In this document: positions 26,931 through 35,475 of the stretch, piece by piece
Numbering within the stretch: the first letter of the stretch is position 1
Layout: every line of letters begins with the position of its first letter
From: Facklamia sp. 7083-14-GEN3
Lineage (GTDB): Bacteria; Bacillota; Bacilli; Lactobacillales; Aerococcaceae
Assembly (NCBI RefSeq): GCF_024742075.1
Contig: NZ_JANSGD010000001.1
Coordinates: forward strand, 620,001-684,000
Reading direction: 5' to 3'
DNA length: 64,000 bases
The notes under the pieces: generated by a model
What the model was told of the DNA's origin: nothing
Databases searched by the model: none
The model's input: only the letters and a program-made list of their open reading frames with translations
Position numbers and translations under genes: made by a program

Positions 26931-27046
26931 ATCTTCTACCATCCAGACTTTACTGTCGGTACTGGAATTACACCAGTTCAACCCAGCCACAGCTAGGTTC
27001 GCGGACTCTACCGCCGGTCGGGAATTACACCCTGCCCCGAAGACGT
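26931..27046 (-). promoter_or_regulatory. FMN riboswitch (RFN element) upstream of ribU
   Basis: The minus strand carries the conserved RFN blocks in order: CTTCGGGGCAGGGTG, AATTCCCGACCGGCGGTA, GTCCGCGA, a variable stem, GGTGTAATTCCAGTACCGACAGT and AGTCTGGATGG...AGAAGA. When FMN binds, the aptamer's closing strand is held and the downstream terminator forms. Without FMN the 9-base antiterminator pairing can form instead. Confidence 0.97.
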
Positions 27047-27062
27047 TATTTAATTTAAATTT

Positions 27063-27091
27063 ATTATAGCATTTATCTCGAATTTAAGCAA
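27063..27091 (-). promoter_or_regulatory. Promoter of the FMN riboswitch-ribU transcript
   Basis: TTGCTT (27086-27091), a 17-base spacer and TATAAT (27063-27068) with extended TGC on the minus strand, just after rluB and about 10-20 bases before the aptamer. Confidence 0.7.
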
Positions 27092-27095
27092 GTCG

Positions 27096-27821
27096 CTAGT
27101 TACTATCTACTGCCATCTTACTTAATTTATCTACTTCATAAGCTGTTAGCTCGCGCCACATGCCTGGTTTCAAGTCATCTAAACCGAGGAAAGCGAATGA
27201 TTCACGCTTTAATTTGAAGACAGGATAACCAATGGCTTCAAACATTTTCTTAACTTGGTGGTTCCAACCTTCATGGATGGTTAATTGAGCGATAGCTGTG
27301 CGATTATCTTGATTACTTGAAATTAGGCGGGCTCTAGCTTTGGAGGTCTTTTGACCGTCAATCATCACGCCTTTTTCTAATTGTCTTAATTCTTTAGGAG
27401 TTGGAATACCACCTAATTTAGCAATATATGTTTTATCAATCTGATGCTTAGGATGCATCATCTTATTGGCAAAATCGCCATCATTGGTTAATAAAAGTAA
27501 GCCAGTGGTGTCAAAGTCTAATCTTCCAATCGGATAGATACGTTCTTCAATACCATGGATTAAATCGGTAACCACGGGACGTCCCTTGTCATCTGCTACG
27601 GCTGAAATGTAATTCTTTGGTTTATATAATAAGATATAGCGCGGTTCTTCTTTGTAAATTGGCACCTCATCTACTTCAATACGATCATTTGAAGTGACTT
27701 TGGTTCCTAATTCACGAACCACTTGACCGTTCACCTTGACGCGGCCTTCTTTAATGATATCTTCACACTTGCGTCGACTGGCAATGCCTGCATGAGCCAT
27801 AACTTTTTGTAGTCTTTCCAT
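27096..27821 (-). CDS. rluB: 23S rRNA pseudouridine synthase RluB (YpuL-like)
   Basis: A 241-residue RsuA-family pseudouridine synthase. The N-terminal S4 RNA-binding domain starts MERLQKVMAHAGIASRRKCEDII. The catalytic Asp lies in YPIGRLDFDTTGLLLLTNDG (about 96-115), and the family end motif is EGWNHQVKKMFEAIGYPVFKLKR (in two parts). Homologues modify the 2605 region of 23S rRNA; the exact site here is inferred. It follows scpB with a 9-base gap, as in other Bacilli. Confidence 0.94.
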   Translation of the reverse strand: MERLQKVMAHAGIASRRKCEDIIKEGRVKVNGQVVRELGTKVTSNDRIEVDEVPIYKEEPRYILLYKPKNYISAVADDKGRPVVTDLIHGIEERIYPIGRLDFDTTGLLLLTNDGDFANKMMHPKHQIDKTYIAKLGGIPTPKELRQLEKGVMIDGQKTSKARARLISSNQDNRTAIAQLTIHEGWNHQVKKMFEAIGYPVFKLKRESFAFLGLDDLKPGMWRELTAYEVDKLSKMAVDSN

Positions 27822-27830
27822 ATTTCCTCC

Positions 27831-28412
27831 TTATTCTTCGTGATCAAATAAATTAATTTCCCATTTCTTTAATGAAAAAAGTTCTTCTGAAGCGGTTTGA
27901 CTGTTGAGGGCTAAATCTTCAATCGGCGGTAAGTCTTCTAAGGAAGATAGAGCAAAGTAATTTAGAAAGTAATCAGTAACCCCATAGAGTATAGGCCTAC
28001 CAGGTGCCTCTAACTTACCTACCTCTTTTATGAGGTCGCGGCTGACTAATTTTTGTAACATGGCTTGGGAAGAAACACCCCGAATTTCATCAATGGTCAT
28101 CCGCGTAATCGGTTGCCGGTAAGCTACAATAGCCAGCGTTTCAATGGCAGGCCGGCTTAACTTTTGCTGGAGTGGTGATTGGGCGAAGTTCTCAATCAAA
28201 GGTTCTAAGTCTGGTTGAGTCACATACAAGAAGCGGTCGCCAAATTTGACCAAATCGATAGGCGAAAGAGGGTGATCTTTTAAAGCTAGCTGTAGTTCTT
28301 CAATCATGGACTTTATTTCTGAATGACTTAGATTTAAAAGAGTGGATAACTCATTTAAAGTCACCCCTTCTTCCCCAGCAACAAAAATAATGCCTGCTAA
28401 TTTTCTAAGCAT
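27831..28412 (-). CDS. scpB: Segregation and condensation protein B
   Basis: A 193-residue kleisin-interacting protein made of two winged-helix domains, partner of ScpA in the SMC condensin. Typical features are AGIIFVAGEEGVTLNELS (6-23) and RPAIETLAIVAYRQPITRMTI (near 94). Its start overlaps the end of scpA by 8 bases, giving translational coupling that suits a fixed ScpA/ScpB ratio. The smc gene is about 27 kb away at 55.5 kb. Confidence 0.96.
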   Translation of the reverse strand: MLRKLAGIIFVAGEEGVTLNELSTLLNLSHSEIKSMIEELQLALKDHPLSPIDLVKFGDRFLYVTQPDLEPLIENFAQSPLQQKLSRPAIETLAIVAYRQPITRMTIDEIRGVSSQAMLQKLVSRDLIKEVGKLEAPGRPILYGVTDYFLNYFALSSLEDLPPIEDLALNSQTASEELFSLKKWEINLFDHEE

Positions 28413-29169
28413 AACCTTCCTCCCTCAAACGCAGTTCAATGATATCTAAATAACTCTCTTGTTGAAAAACTAGAACCTGCTTTCGCACCATTTCTAAAAC
28501 GGCAATAAATGTAGCAATAATTTCTGGTCGTGAGCCATTCGACAATAGAGACGAAAAGCATATTGTCTGATTGGGCTTTAATGTTTGAAACTGTTGCCTA
28601 ATGAATTGGATTTTATCAGTCACCGATACTTGATCATGATGAATTTCTTTTTCTTTAGGTTGCCTTTGGTCTTGAGCTTGCATAACTGACATCAAACTAC
28701 TTTGTAATTGCTCAAGCGAAAGTTCCCCCTCTTCCAAGGGAATAAAAGCTAAAAAGGCTGAAAGATCTGCCGCTGACCTTGAATAGTGTTTACTACGATC
28801 CACTTGTTTATCTTCCAAGGCATCCGCTACTAGCTGAAATTGTTGGTATATGAGCAATTGCTGAACCAAACTACTGCGTGGATCTTGGTCTTCTAAACCA
28901 TCTTCTAATTCATCCGGTTCTATTGGGATCAACAGACGACTTTTAATTTCTAATAAGGTAGCTGCCATGACTAAATATTCTCCAACCTTATCGAGGTCTA
29001 ATTCTTGCATTTGATGAATATAAGTCAGATATTGGTCAGTAATCTCTGTCATAGGGATATCGTTGATATCCACTTCAAGTTCTTTAATTAGGTGTAAAAG
29101 CAAATCAAACGGCCCTTGAAAGGCCGTTAATTTAAGTGTTAAGTCTTGATTAGTTGTATCCTCTTGCAT
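28405..29169 (-). CDS. scpA: Segregation and condensation protein A (kleisin)
   Basis: A 254-residue kleisin that bridges the SMC heads. The N-terminal motif LTAFQGPFDLLLHLIKELEVDINDIPM (split around residue 25) is diagnostic, followed by EYLVMAATLLEIKSRLLIP near 74-92. The acidic middle is variable, and the C-terminal winged helix includes RPEIIATFIAVLEMVRKQVLVFQQ. Its ATG overlaps the ribT stop by one base (TAATG), so ribT, scpA, scpB and rluB form one coupled operon. Confidence 0.97.
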   Translation of the reverse strand: MQEDTTNQDLTLKLTAFQGPFDLLLHLIKELEVDINDIPMTEITDQYLTYIHQMQELDLDKVGEYLVMAATLLEIKSRLLIPIEPDELEDGLEDQDPRSSLVQQLLIYQQFQLVADALEDKQVDRSKHYSRSAADLSAFLAFIPLEEGELSLEQLQSSLMSVMQAQDQRQPKEKEIHHDQVSVTDKIQFIRQQFQTLKPNQTICFSSLLSNGSRPEIIATFIAVLEMVRKQVLVFQQESYLDIIELRLREEGYA

Positions 29170-29600
29170 TAAATTGCTTCCCCTTCACTATTTGCTTGTT
29201 TTTGCTGACGATATTTTTCAGCAAATTGCGCAATAATATCTTGGGTTTCTGATTGAATGGAACCAGAGATTTGAATTTGTGGAAACATCTCTTTAAGTTC
29301 TTTGAATAATAGATAATCTACGGACTCTCCTTCAAAGGAAGGAATAACTGATATACGGTGAACGATGATAGTCGAAAGGTTTTCTTGGGGATCAGTTTCC
29401 ACCTTACGCTGTTCAACACCGATTAAACCCACGAAGTTGCTTGTTTCAGGATCTTTATATAAGTAAAGGTCAAAACCTTCTTGGTCGCGATATTTAGTTA
29501 AAATTTCGCCTGCTTGATTCATTTGATCTTCACTTTCGCAGGTTAAACTTAAGAGTCCTAAGACAACTTTTTCATTCTTCTGCGTTGAATTAACTAGCAT
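29169..29600 (-). CDS. ribT: RibT-like GNAT-fold protein
   Basis: A 143-residue protein resembling RibT of the Bacillus riboflavin operon, a GNAT-family acetyltransferase homologue of unproven activity. Matching segments are VVLGLLSLT, DLYLYKDPETSNFVGLIGVE and the strand IIVHRISVIPSFEGE. The acetyl-CoA loop is altered: where GNAT proteins have R/Q-x-x-G-x-G/A, this has EGESVD. The longer frame to 29648 is rejected because AGGAGG precedes the ATG at 29600. Its place just upstream of scpA-scpB is common in lactic acid bacteria lacking rib genes. Confidence 0.78.
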   Translation of the reverse strand: MLVNSTQKNEKVVLGLLSLTCESEDQMNQAGEILTKYRDQEGFDLYLYKDPETSNFVGLIGVEQRKVETDPQENLSTIIVHRISVIPSFEGESVDYLLFKELKEMFPQIQISGSIQSETQDIIAQFAEKYRQQKQANSEGEAI

Positions 29601-29686
29601 TTTTTGCGACCTCCTATCTCTATTTAGATTTCCTTGAGATATTACCATTTAAAGGCTGAAATTTCAACTTAAAGCTTTACAATACC

Positions 29687-30484
29687 TTATATTTGCTCAA
29701 TCACTTGATAAATTAATTGCTTAAATCGCGGCTTAACTTCTTTAGAAACCGCCATCACCTCTTCATGATTAAGCGTTTCTTGCATACCGGCTGCATAGTT
29801 GGTAATACAAGACACTCCTAAAACTTCTAGTCCAGCATGTCTAGCTACAATGGCTTCGGGAACAGTAGACATTCCCACTGCATCGCCGCCCATCAAACGG
29901 ATGGCTCTAATTTCTGCTGGGGTTTCATAGGAAGGACCGGTCATCCATGCGTAAACTCCCTCTTGCAGACTAAAGCCTAGATTCTTAGCGGTTTGATGTA
30001 ATAATTGAATGCCTCGTTTACTATAAGTCTGACTCATATCGACAAAGCGTGGTCCTTGCGGATTGTTTTGACCAATTAAAGGATTTTCACCGGTAAAGTT
30101 AAGTTGGTCCTTGATGACCATTAAATCTCCAGGTTTAAAACTGCTATTGACCCCACCAGCTGCATTGGTAAGGATTAAGCTTTCTACCCCTAATTCTTTA
30201 AAAATGCGGATAGGGTAAGTAACGGTGGCTAAGTCATAACCTTCATAGTAATGAAAGCGTCCTTGCAGCGCAATCACTTTTTGTCCGGCTAGACTACCGT
30301 AAACTAATTGACCAGCGTGGCCTTCCACTGTCGATACTGGAAAATCAGGAATATCCTCGTAAGGAATTTTAACGGGATTTTTAATCTCGTCTGCTAAATC
30401 TCCTAAACCAGATCCTAGAATTAAACCAATTCTAGGAGATACCATACCGTGTTCTTTTAAGTATTCTAAAGTTTTTTGATACAT
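29687..30484 (-). CDS. pupG: Purine nucleoside phosphorylase (trimeric, PunA/PupG class)
   Basis: A 265-residue phosphorylase that splits purine nucleosides into base and (deoxy)ribose 1-phosphate. The phosphate-binding LILGSGLGDL (21-30), EGHAGQLV and GRFHYYEGY segments, the LTNAAGGVN loop and the purine-binding TGPSYETPAEIRA are all present, as expected for the low-molecular-mass trimeric class. It lies 9 bases after deoB. Together with deoB it links nucleoside breakdown to ribose 5-phosphate. Confidence 0.96.
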   Translation of the reverse strand: MYQKTLEYLKEHGMVSPRIGLILGSGLGDLADEIKNPVKIPYEDIPDFPVSTVEGHAGQLVYGSLAGQKVIALQGRFHYYEGYDLATVTYPIRIFKELGVESLILTNAAGGVNSSFKPGDLMVIKDQLNFTGENPLIGQNNPQGPRFVDMSQTYSKRGIQLLHQTAKNLGFSLQEGVYAWMTGPSYETPAEIRAIRLMGGDAVGMSTVPEAIVARHAGLEVLGVSCITNYAAGMQETLNHEEVMAVSKEVKPRFKQLIYQVIEQI

Positions 30485-30493
30485 AATCTTCTC

Positions 30494-31660
30494 CTATTTT
30501 AATTGTGCTAAAAACGACTGTCCTTGGTCTGTCTGCTTAACGCCAAAATTATCTGAAATGGTTGCCGCAATATCAGCAAAGTGCTGCGCTTTTAATTCAT
30601 TACCCGCTGCAAACTTTTTAGAAAAGGCCAATAAAGGAATATATTCACGTGTATGATCAGTTCCTTTATAGGTTGGATCATTGCCATGGTCGGCTGTGAT
30701 TAATAGCAAGTCTTCTTTATCCATGGCTTGAATCAGTTCTGGAATGCGCGCATCAAATTCTTCTAATGCTTGACCATATCCTTGAGGATCACGACGGTGT
30801 CCATATTTGGCATCGAAGTCCACTAAGTTGGTGAAAGATAAGCCTTCAAAATCTTGCTCCATCACTTTGAGTAATTGGTCGACACCGTCCATGTTAGACT
30901 TGGTACGAATGGCTTGGGTAATTCCTGCCCCGTTAAAGATATCATTGATTTTACCCACTGCAATGACTGATTTACCGCCTTCTTTTAAGAAATCAAGCGT
31001 TGTTTTACCAAAAGGATCCAAAGCATAGTCATGACGGTTGCTGGTTCTTTCGAAGTTACCTACTTGACCGACATAAGGACGAGCGATAATCCGCCCAATC
31101 ATATAAGGATCTTCCAAAGTAATCTCACGGGCATATTCGCAAATTTTGTATAGTTCTTCCAAGGGAATGACTTCTTCGTGAGCAGCAATCTGCAAAACAG
31201 AATCAGCTGACGTATAGACAATTAGAGCTCCTGTTTCAAGTTGCTGAGGACCTAACTCTTTGATAATTTCAGTTCCAGAAGCCACCTTGTTACCAATCAC
31301 CTTACGGTTGGAGAATTTTTCTATTTTTTCAATTAATTCCTGTGGGAAACCGTCAGGAAAAACTCTAAAAGGTTGGTCGATATAAAGACCCATCATTTCC
31401 CAGTGTCCAGTCATAGTGTCTTTACCAGCTGAACGTTCTTGCAATTTAGTCCAATAAGCAGAAGCTTGGTCTACTACTTCTACCCCTTTTATTGTGTCGA
31501 TTTTACCCAGACCCATTTGAGCCATGTTATTTAAACTTAAATTAAAGTTTTCCGCAATATGGCCTAGGGTATGGACATCATAATCTCCAAATGCCTCTGC
31601 ATCAGGAGCTTGACCAATTCCAACAGAGTCCATAACGATTAAGTGAATTCTTTTAAACAT
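30494..31660 (-). CDS. deoB: Phosphopentomutase
   Basis: A 388-residue alkaline-phosphatase-superfamily mutase interconverting (deoxy)ribose 1- and 5-phosphate. Metal-binding motifs are [12 protein letters not shown] (N-terminal Asp), the catalytic Thr in [12 protein letters not shown] (near 85), and [21 protein letters not shown] (in two parts) near the end. The frame runs 37 codons further upstream into xerD, but the ATG at 31660 has AAAGGAGG before it. The xerD-deoB-pupG order is the same in B. subtilis (ripX-drm-pupG). Confidence 0.97.
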   Translation of the reverse strand: MFKRIHLIVMDSVGIGQAPDAEAFGDYDVHTLGHIAENFNLSLNNMAQMGLGKIDTIKGVEVVDQASAYWTKLQERSAGKDTMTGHWEMMGLYIDQPFRVFPDGFPQELIEKIEKFSNRKVIGNKVASGTEIIKELGPQQLETGALIVYTSADSVLQIAAHEEVIPLEELYKICEYAREITLEDPYMIGRIIARPYVGQVGNFERTSNRHDYALDPFGKTTLDFLKEGGKSVIAVGKINDIFNGAGITQAIRTKSNMDGVDQLLKVMEQDFEGLSFTNLVDFDAKYGHRRDPQGYGQALEEFDARIPELIQAMDKEDLLLITADHGNDPTYKGTDHTREYIPLLAFSKKFAAGNELKAQHFADIAATISDNFGVKQTDQGQSFLAQLK

Positions 31661-31682
31661 TTTGTTTCCTCCTTTAATCACA

Positions 31683-32603
31683 TCAAGCACGCGGGAAGTT
31701 CTTACGATAGACTTCCTGTAAACGGTGATGTGAAATATGTGTATAGATTTGTGTTGTCGAGATATCTGCATGGCCCAATAATTCTTGTACCATGCGTAAG
31801 TCTGCGCCGTTTTCTAGTAAGTGTGTAGCAAAAGAATGTCTCAGCATATGCGGTGAGACTCTTTGTTTAACACCTGCTTGTTGAACATACTTATTAAGAT
31901 TTTTCCAGATACCTTGGCGGGTGAAAGCCTTCCCTCTTTCCGTTAAGAAGAGTACTTGACCCGCTTGAGCGGTCTTTTTATTAGCAAAAATCCCACGTGC
32001 ATCTTGTAAATATTGATCTATCCAATAGATGGCTTCATCGCCTAAGGGAATAATTCTTTCTTTATTGCCCTTCCCCAAAGTTTGAACAAAACCCAAGTCT
32101 AAGTGCAAGTCAGCTAATTGAAGCTGGGTTAATTCGCTGACACGTAAGCCACAAGCATAAAAGACTTCTAAGATTGCGCGGTCCCTTAAACCAGTTAAAG
32201 TGGCTATATCTGGCGCTTGAATAATGGCCTCTACTTCTTCCATTGATAAAACTTTAGGTAAGCTTTTTTCTTGTTTAGGGCCTTGTACTAATTGCAAGGG
32301 ATTTTGCTGGATAACACCTTCTTTTAACAAATAATGAAAAAATTGTTTCATAGCTGATAAAAGCCGTGAAGTAGAAGAAGTCGCATAATTTTGTTGATGT
32401 AAGTGGGCTAAAAATCCTTGCATGTAGCTATAATCGATTTGGTCTATGGAATTTGTAAGATGATCTTGATGGTAGTCCATAAACTTCTTTAAATCTCTTA
32501 TATAGGCTTGAATGGTATTTTTTGATTTGACTTGGTCTATCTGTAAATAGCGCTTAAAATCAGCTAAGTAATTTTGTAACTGTTGATTGACTGCCTTATT
32601 CAT
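31683..32603 (-). CDS. xerD: Site-specific tyrosine recombinase XerD
   Basis: A 306-residue recombinase that resolves chromosome dimers at dif. The N-terminal SAM-like core-binding domain (1-105) has [15 protein letters not shown]. The catalytic domain shows Arg in ACGLRVSEL (near 155), Lys in [14 protein letters not shown] (near 254), and the final [13 protein letters not shown] with the nucleophilic Tyr. It overlaps the end of cvfB by 8 bases. The housekeeping gene neighbours argue against a phage integrase. Confidence 0.95.
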   Translation of the reverse strand: MNKAVNQQLQNYLADFKRYLQIDQVKSKNTIQAYIRDLKKFMDYHQDHLTNSIDQIDYSYMQGFLAHLHQQNYATSSTSRLLSAMKQFFHYLLKEGVIQQNPLQLVQGPKQEKSLPKVLSMEEVEAIIQAPDIATLTGLRDRAILEVFYACGLRVSELTQLQLADLHLDLGFVQTLGKGNKERIIPLGDEAIYWIDQYLQDARGIFANKKTAQAGQVLFLTERGKAFTRQGIWKNLNKYVQQAGVKQRVSPHMLRHSFATHLLENGADLRMVQELLGHADISTTQIYTHISHHRLQEVYRKNFPRA

Positions 32604-33471
32604 TTTCCGACTTCACCAAGTAAATCCCCTCATTAGCCTCTTGGCGAATTTGTTTATTCTTCATTAAGGAACCAACAGCACGCTTAAATTGTCCCTTAGA
32701 AATACCGAATTCGCGCTTAATAGCTTGAGGATCTGACTTGTCATGATAAGGTAGGAAATGATTGGGCGTCTTTTCTAATAGACGCAATAACATAGTCGCA
32801 TCATCGCTAATAGCCTCATGGGCTCTTGGTTTTAAAGACAGATTTAAAGATCCATCACTTTGCACTTTGACTACTCGCCCTTTAATATTTTGGCCCAAAC
32901 GCGGAGGTAAAATCCATTCGCTCTCATGAATAAAGGTCCGGAAGTTTTCTTCGGATATTGCTAAGGCTCCTACTAATTTCAATTGGAATATTGTTACTTC
33001 CAAGTCTTGGTTCATCAAACGATCTGGTGCTTTGATAAACAGTTCTTCCATCTGTTCAAAGCTAGCTAATTCTCCCCAAAAGCGGTTTTTGTTATCCACG
33101 GTCATCGTCAAGTAGAGCTGGTCTCCTTTTTGTGGCCATTCCCGCTTATCATCTGGTAAATTATCTAAAGAAACCACCAGATCTTTTTGATAAAGACCGA
33201 TATCCACAAATACACCTAGATCTTTACGTACTTGAGTCACTGTGCCCCAATCATATTCACCTCTGGCCGCCTTTGGGATATCTAATTGAATGCGGGCTTC
33301 ATGATTCATGTCCTCATAAATAAGGCCCTTAATTTGATCTCCTAACTGATAACTTTGACTTTGAACTTGATCCTTGTCTAAACGAAAGGTTGTCCCCTCC
33401 ACTTGCGCAAAATAACTGTTTTCATTCTCATCGCTTATCTTACATTCGGTAATTCTTCCTAATTTCATCAT
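32596..33471 (-). CDS. cvfB: CvfB/YitL-family S1-like RNA-binding protein
   Basis: A 291-residue protein with S1-type OB domains in its first two thirds (GTVTQVRKDLGVFVDIGL near 76-93 and IKGRVVKVQSDGSLNLSLKPR near 196) and a C-terminal winged helix (DPQAIKREFGISKGQFKRAVG). CvfB of S. aureus binds RNA and affects virulence regulators; its general role is unclear. Two ATGs are adjacent at the start. The leader is unusual, with a strong hairpin and repeats. It heads the cvfB-xerD-deoB-pupG unit. Confidence 0.88.
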   Translation of the reverse strand: MMKLGRITECKISDENENSYFAQVEGTTFRLDKDQVQSQSYQLGDQIKGLIYEDMNHEARIQLDIPKAARGEYDWGTVTQVRKDLGVFVDIGLYQKDLVVSLDNLPDDKREWPQKGDQLYLTMTVDNKNRFWGELASFEQMEELFIKAPDRLMNQDLEVTIFQLKLVGALAISEENFRTFIHESEWILPPRLGQNIKGRVVKVQSDGSLNLSLKPRAHEAISDDATMLLRLLEKTPNHFLPYHDKSDPQAIKREFGISKGQFKRAVGSLMKNKQIRQEANEGIYLVKSENE

Positions 33472-33519
33472 TCATTCTCCTATCTGATCAAACTTTACGA
33501 TAGCTGATTGAGCTATTTT

Positions 33520-33600
33520 TTAAGTAATGACCGACTCCATCCTCAACGAAAGAGTGTTCCTCCGACTCGCCGAGTCTTCTATTAATGATTTTAACACATT
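33520..33600 (-). promoter_or_regulatory. Extended -10 promoter and structured leader of cvfB
   Basis: The minus strand has TGTTAAAAT (33588-33596), an extended -10. The RNA then starts near a hairpin, GACTC-GGC-GAGTC (33564-33576). A second GGAGTCGG block (33531-33538) could pair with the same 5' GACTC strand, giving two alternative folds. Another hairpin with arms ATAGCT/AGCTAT lies at 33500-33516. No known riboswitch family is recognised. Confidence 0.45.
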
Positions 33601-33627
33601 CTTTAAACAAAGAGAAAAGATGGCAAC

Positions 33628-33680
33628 TAAAAAAGACATTCCTTCAGCCAATCATAAGATGAGTGAAGAAATGTCTTAAA
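33628..33680 (-). terminator. Rho-independent terminator of pyk
   Basis: AAGACATT...TTCA pairs with TGAAGGAATGTCTT, followed by TTTT on the minus strand, about 20 bases after the pyk stop codon. Confidence 0.85.
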
Positions 33681-33699
33681 ATAAATAATTAGTTAGTTA

Positions 33700-35457
33700 T
33701 TAGATAGATACCGTTGCTCCACGATAGATAATACCACGACGTGCATCGACCGTAATTAACTCATTCTGCTTAATAGCTTGCATAGCATCTTCAACCGCCA
33801 CAACCACAGGAATTCCTCTTTCAAGACCAATGATGGCTGCATGAGAGGTGATCCCTCCGCTTTCACAGATGATCGCTCCCGCTCTTTCTAAAGCCGGTCC
33901 GTAATCGCGATCTGTCTGGCTAGTTACCAACACAGTATCTTCTCTGACAAATGCGTTGGCTTCTTCAGCGGTATGAGCAATCACTGCCTTACCGATAAAG
34001 TTGCCACTGCCGACACCTTGTCCCTCAGCTAACTTGGTGCCGATTAACTGAATCTTCATGATGTTAGTAGTACCTTTTTCGCCCACTGGAACTCCCGCAG
34101 TAATAATAATCAAGTCGCCTTCTTTAGCAAACCCTTGTTTTACTGCCATAGCTGAAGCAGAATCTAACATCTCATCAGTTGAATCAGGCTTGCCGATGAC
34201 GAAGGGTTGCACGCCCCAAACAATTGTGAGTGAGCGTTGTGCTTCTTCATCGAAAGTAGCTGCTAAAATATTTGATGCCGGACGATACTTAGCAATCATT
34301 CTAGCTGTATGACCGGATGAAGTTGCCGCAACGATGGTTTGAATTCCTAGATTTCGAGCAGTATGTCCAACTGCTTGTCCAATGGCTTCTGTTAAATCAG
34401 TTTGGTTGAATTTCTTTAAGGTAAAGGCATCCTGACCTAAGAGTTGTGACTCGGTCCGTTCACAAATTTTAGCCATCATCTCTACAGCTTCTAAAGGATA
34501 ATCTCCCGCCGCTGTTTCCCCTGAAAGCATGACAGCATCCGTTCCATCAAAGATGGCATTGGCCACGTCCCCAGCTTCAGCACGTGTGGGTCTAGGGTTT
34601 CTTTGCATGGAATCTAACATTTGAGTCGCTGTCACTACCGGAATACCCGCACGGTTACATTTCTTAATAATCATTTTTTGAATGAGGGGCACATCTTCTG
34701 TGGGTACTTCGACCCCTAAATCCCCACGAGCAACCATAATTCCATCAGATACTTCGATGATTTCATCAATATTATCTACACCTTCACGGTTTTCGATTTT
34801 TGATATGATCTTAACATTAGGTTTATTTTCTTCTTCAAGAATGGCGCGGATTTCCATTACGTCATTTTGACGGCGAACAAAGGAAGCCGCAATAAAGTCA
34901 ATCTCTTGCTGACAGCCAAAGCGAATATCTTGCTTATCCTTCTCAGTGATACCTGCAATATTTAAGGAAATACCTGGAACATTAATCCCTTTTTGCGATT
35001 TTAAGATACCAGAATTGACTACCACACATGCAATTTCCCTAGCTTGATAGTCAATGGCCTCAACTTGCAACTCAATTAAGCCGTCATCGATTAAAATAAA
35101 GGAACCGATACTGACATCATCAATTAAGCCTCCATAGGTAATAGAAAATTTATCAGCATTGCCTAAAACTTCTGTCATAGCAATGCGAATTTTATGACCT
35201 TTTTCTAAGAGAATACCGTTATTTTCCATCATATGCGTTCTGATTTCAGGTCCCTTGGTATCTAACAAGATACCGGCTATAACACCCGCTTCTTGACGGG
35301 CTTCTTTAAATAAGTTGATTTGCTTTAATTGCGATTCTTGGTCACCATGAGAAAAATTAAAACGCGCCACATTCATTCCTGCGTTGAGAAGATCGACCAT
35401 TACTTTCTTGGATTGAGTTGCCGGACCCATTGTGCAAACGATTTTTGTTTTCTTCAT
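33700..35457 (-). CDS. pyk: Pyruvate kinase with C-terminal PEP-utiliser-like domain
   Basis: A 585-residue glycolytic enzyme making pyruvate and ATP from PEP and ADP. The barrel has KIVCTMGPATQS (4-15), ARFNFSHG, the catalytic Lys in IISKIENREGVDN (near 217) and the signature VARGDLGVEVP (near 242). After the regulatory C domain comes an extra domain (about 475-585) with CESGGITSHAAIIGLERGIPVV (split), similar to the phosphohistidine domain of PEP synthase. This extension is usual in Bacilli. It lies 18 bases after pfkA; both are cotranscribed. Confidence 0.98.
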   Translation of the reverse strand: MKKTKIVCTMGPATQSKKVMVDLLNAGMNVARFNFSHGDQESQLKQINLFKEARQEAGVIAGILLDTKGPEIRTHMMENNGILLEKGHKIRIAMTEVLGNADKFSITYGGLIDDVSIGSFILIDDGLIELQVEAIDYQAREIACVVVNSGILKSQKGINVPGISLNIAGITEKDKQDIRFGCQQEIDFIAASFVRRQNDVMEIRAILEEENKPNVKIISKIENREGVDNIDEIIEVSDGIMVARGDLGVEVPTEDVPLIQKMIIKKCNRAGIPVVTATQMLDSMQRNPRPTRAEAGDVANAIFDGTDAVMLSGETAAGDYPLEAVEMMAKICERTESQLLGQDAFTLKKFNQTDLTEAIGQAVGHTARNLGIQTIVAATSSGHTARMIAKYRPASNILAATFDEEAQRSLTIVWGVQPFVIGKPDSTDEMLDSASAMAVKQGFAKEGDLIIITAGVPVGEKGTTNIMKIQLIGTKLAEGQGVGSGNFIGKAVIAHTAEEANAFVREDTVLVTSQTDRDYGPALERAGAIICESGGITSHAAIIGLERGIPVVVAVEDAMQAIKQNELITVDARRGIIYRGATVSI

Positions 35458-35475
35458 ATAAACTCCTTTTTATGC

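Noticed and set aside
31683-32603. The tyrosine recombinase as a phage or island integrase
   Set aside because: It is in the conserved xerD-deoB-pupG context, has XerD length and motifs, and no island or attachment repeats flank it.
33500-33521. Hairpin ATAGCT/AGCTAT followed by a T run, looking like a plus-strand terminator
   Set aside because: No plus-strand gene lies nearby, and on the minus strand it is simply part of the cvfB leader, so it is not listed as a terminator.
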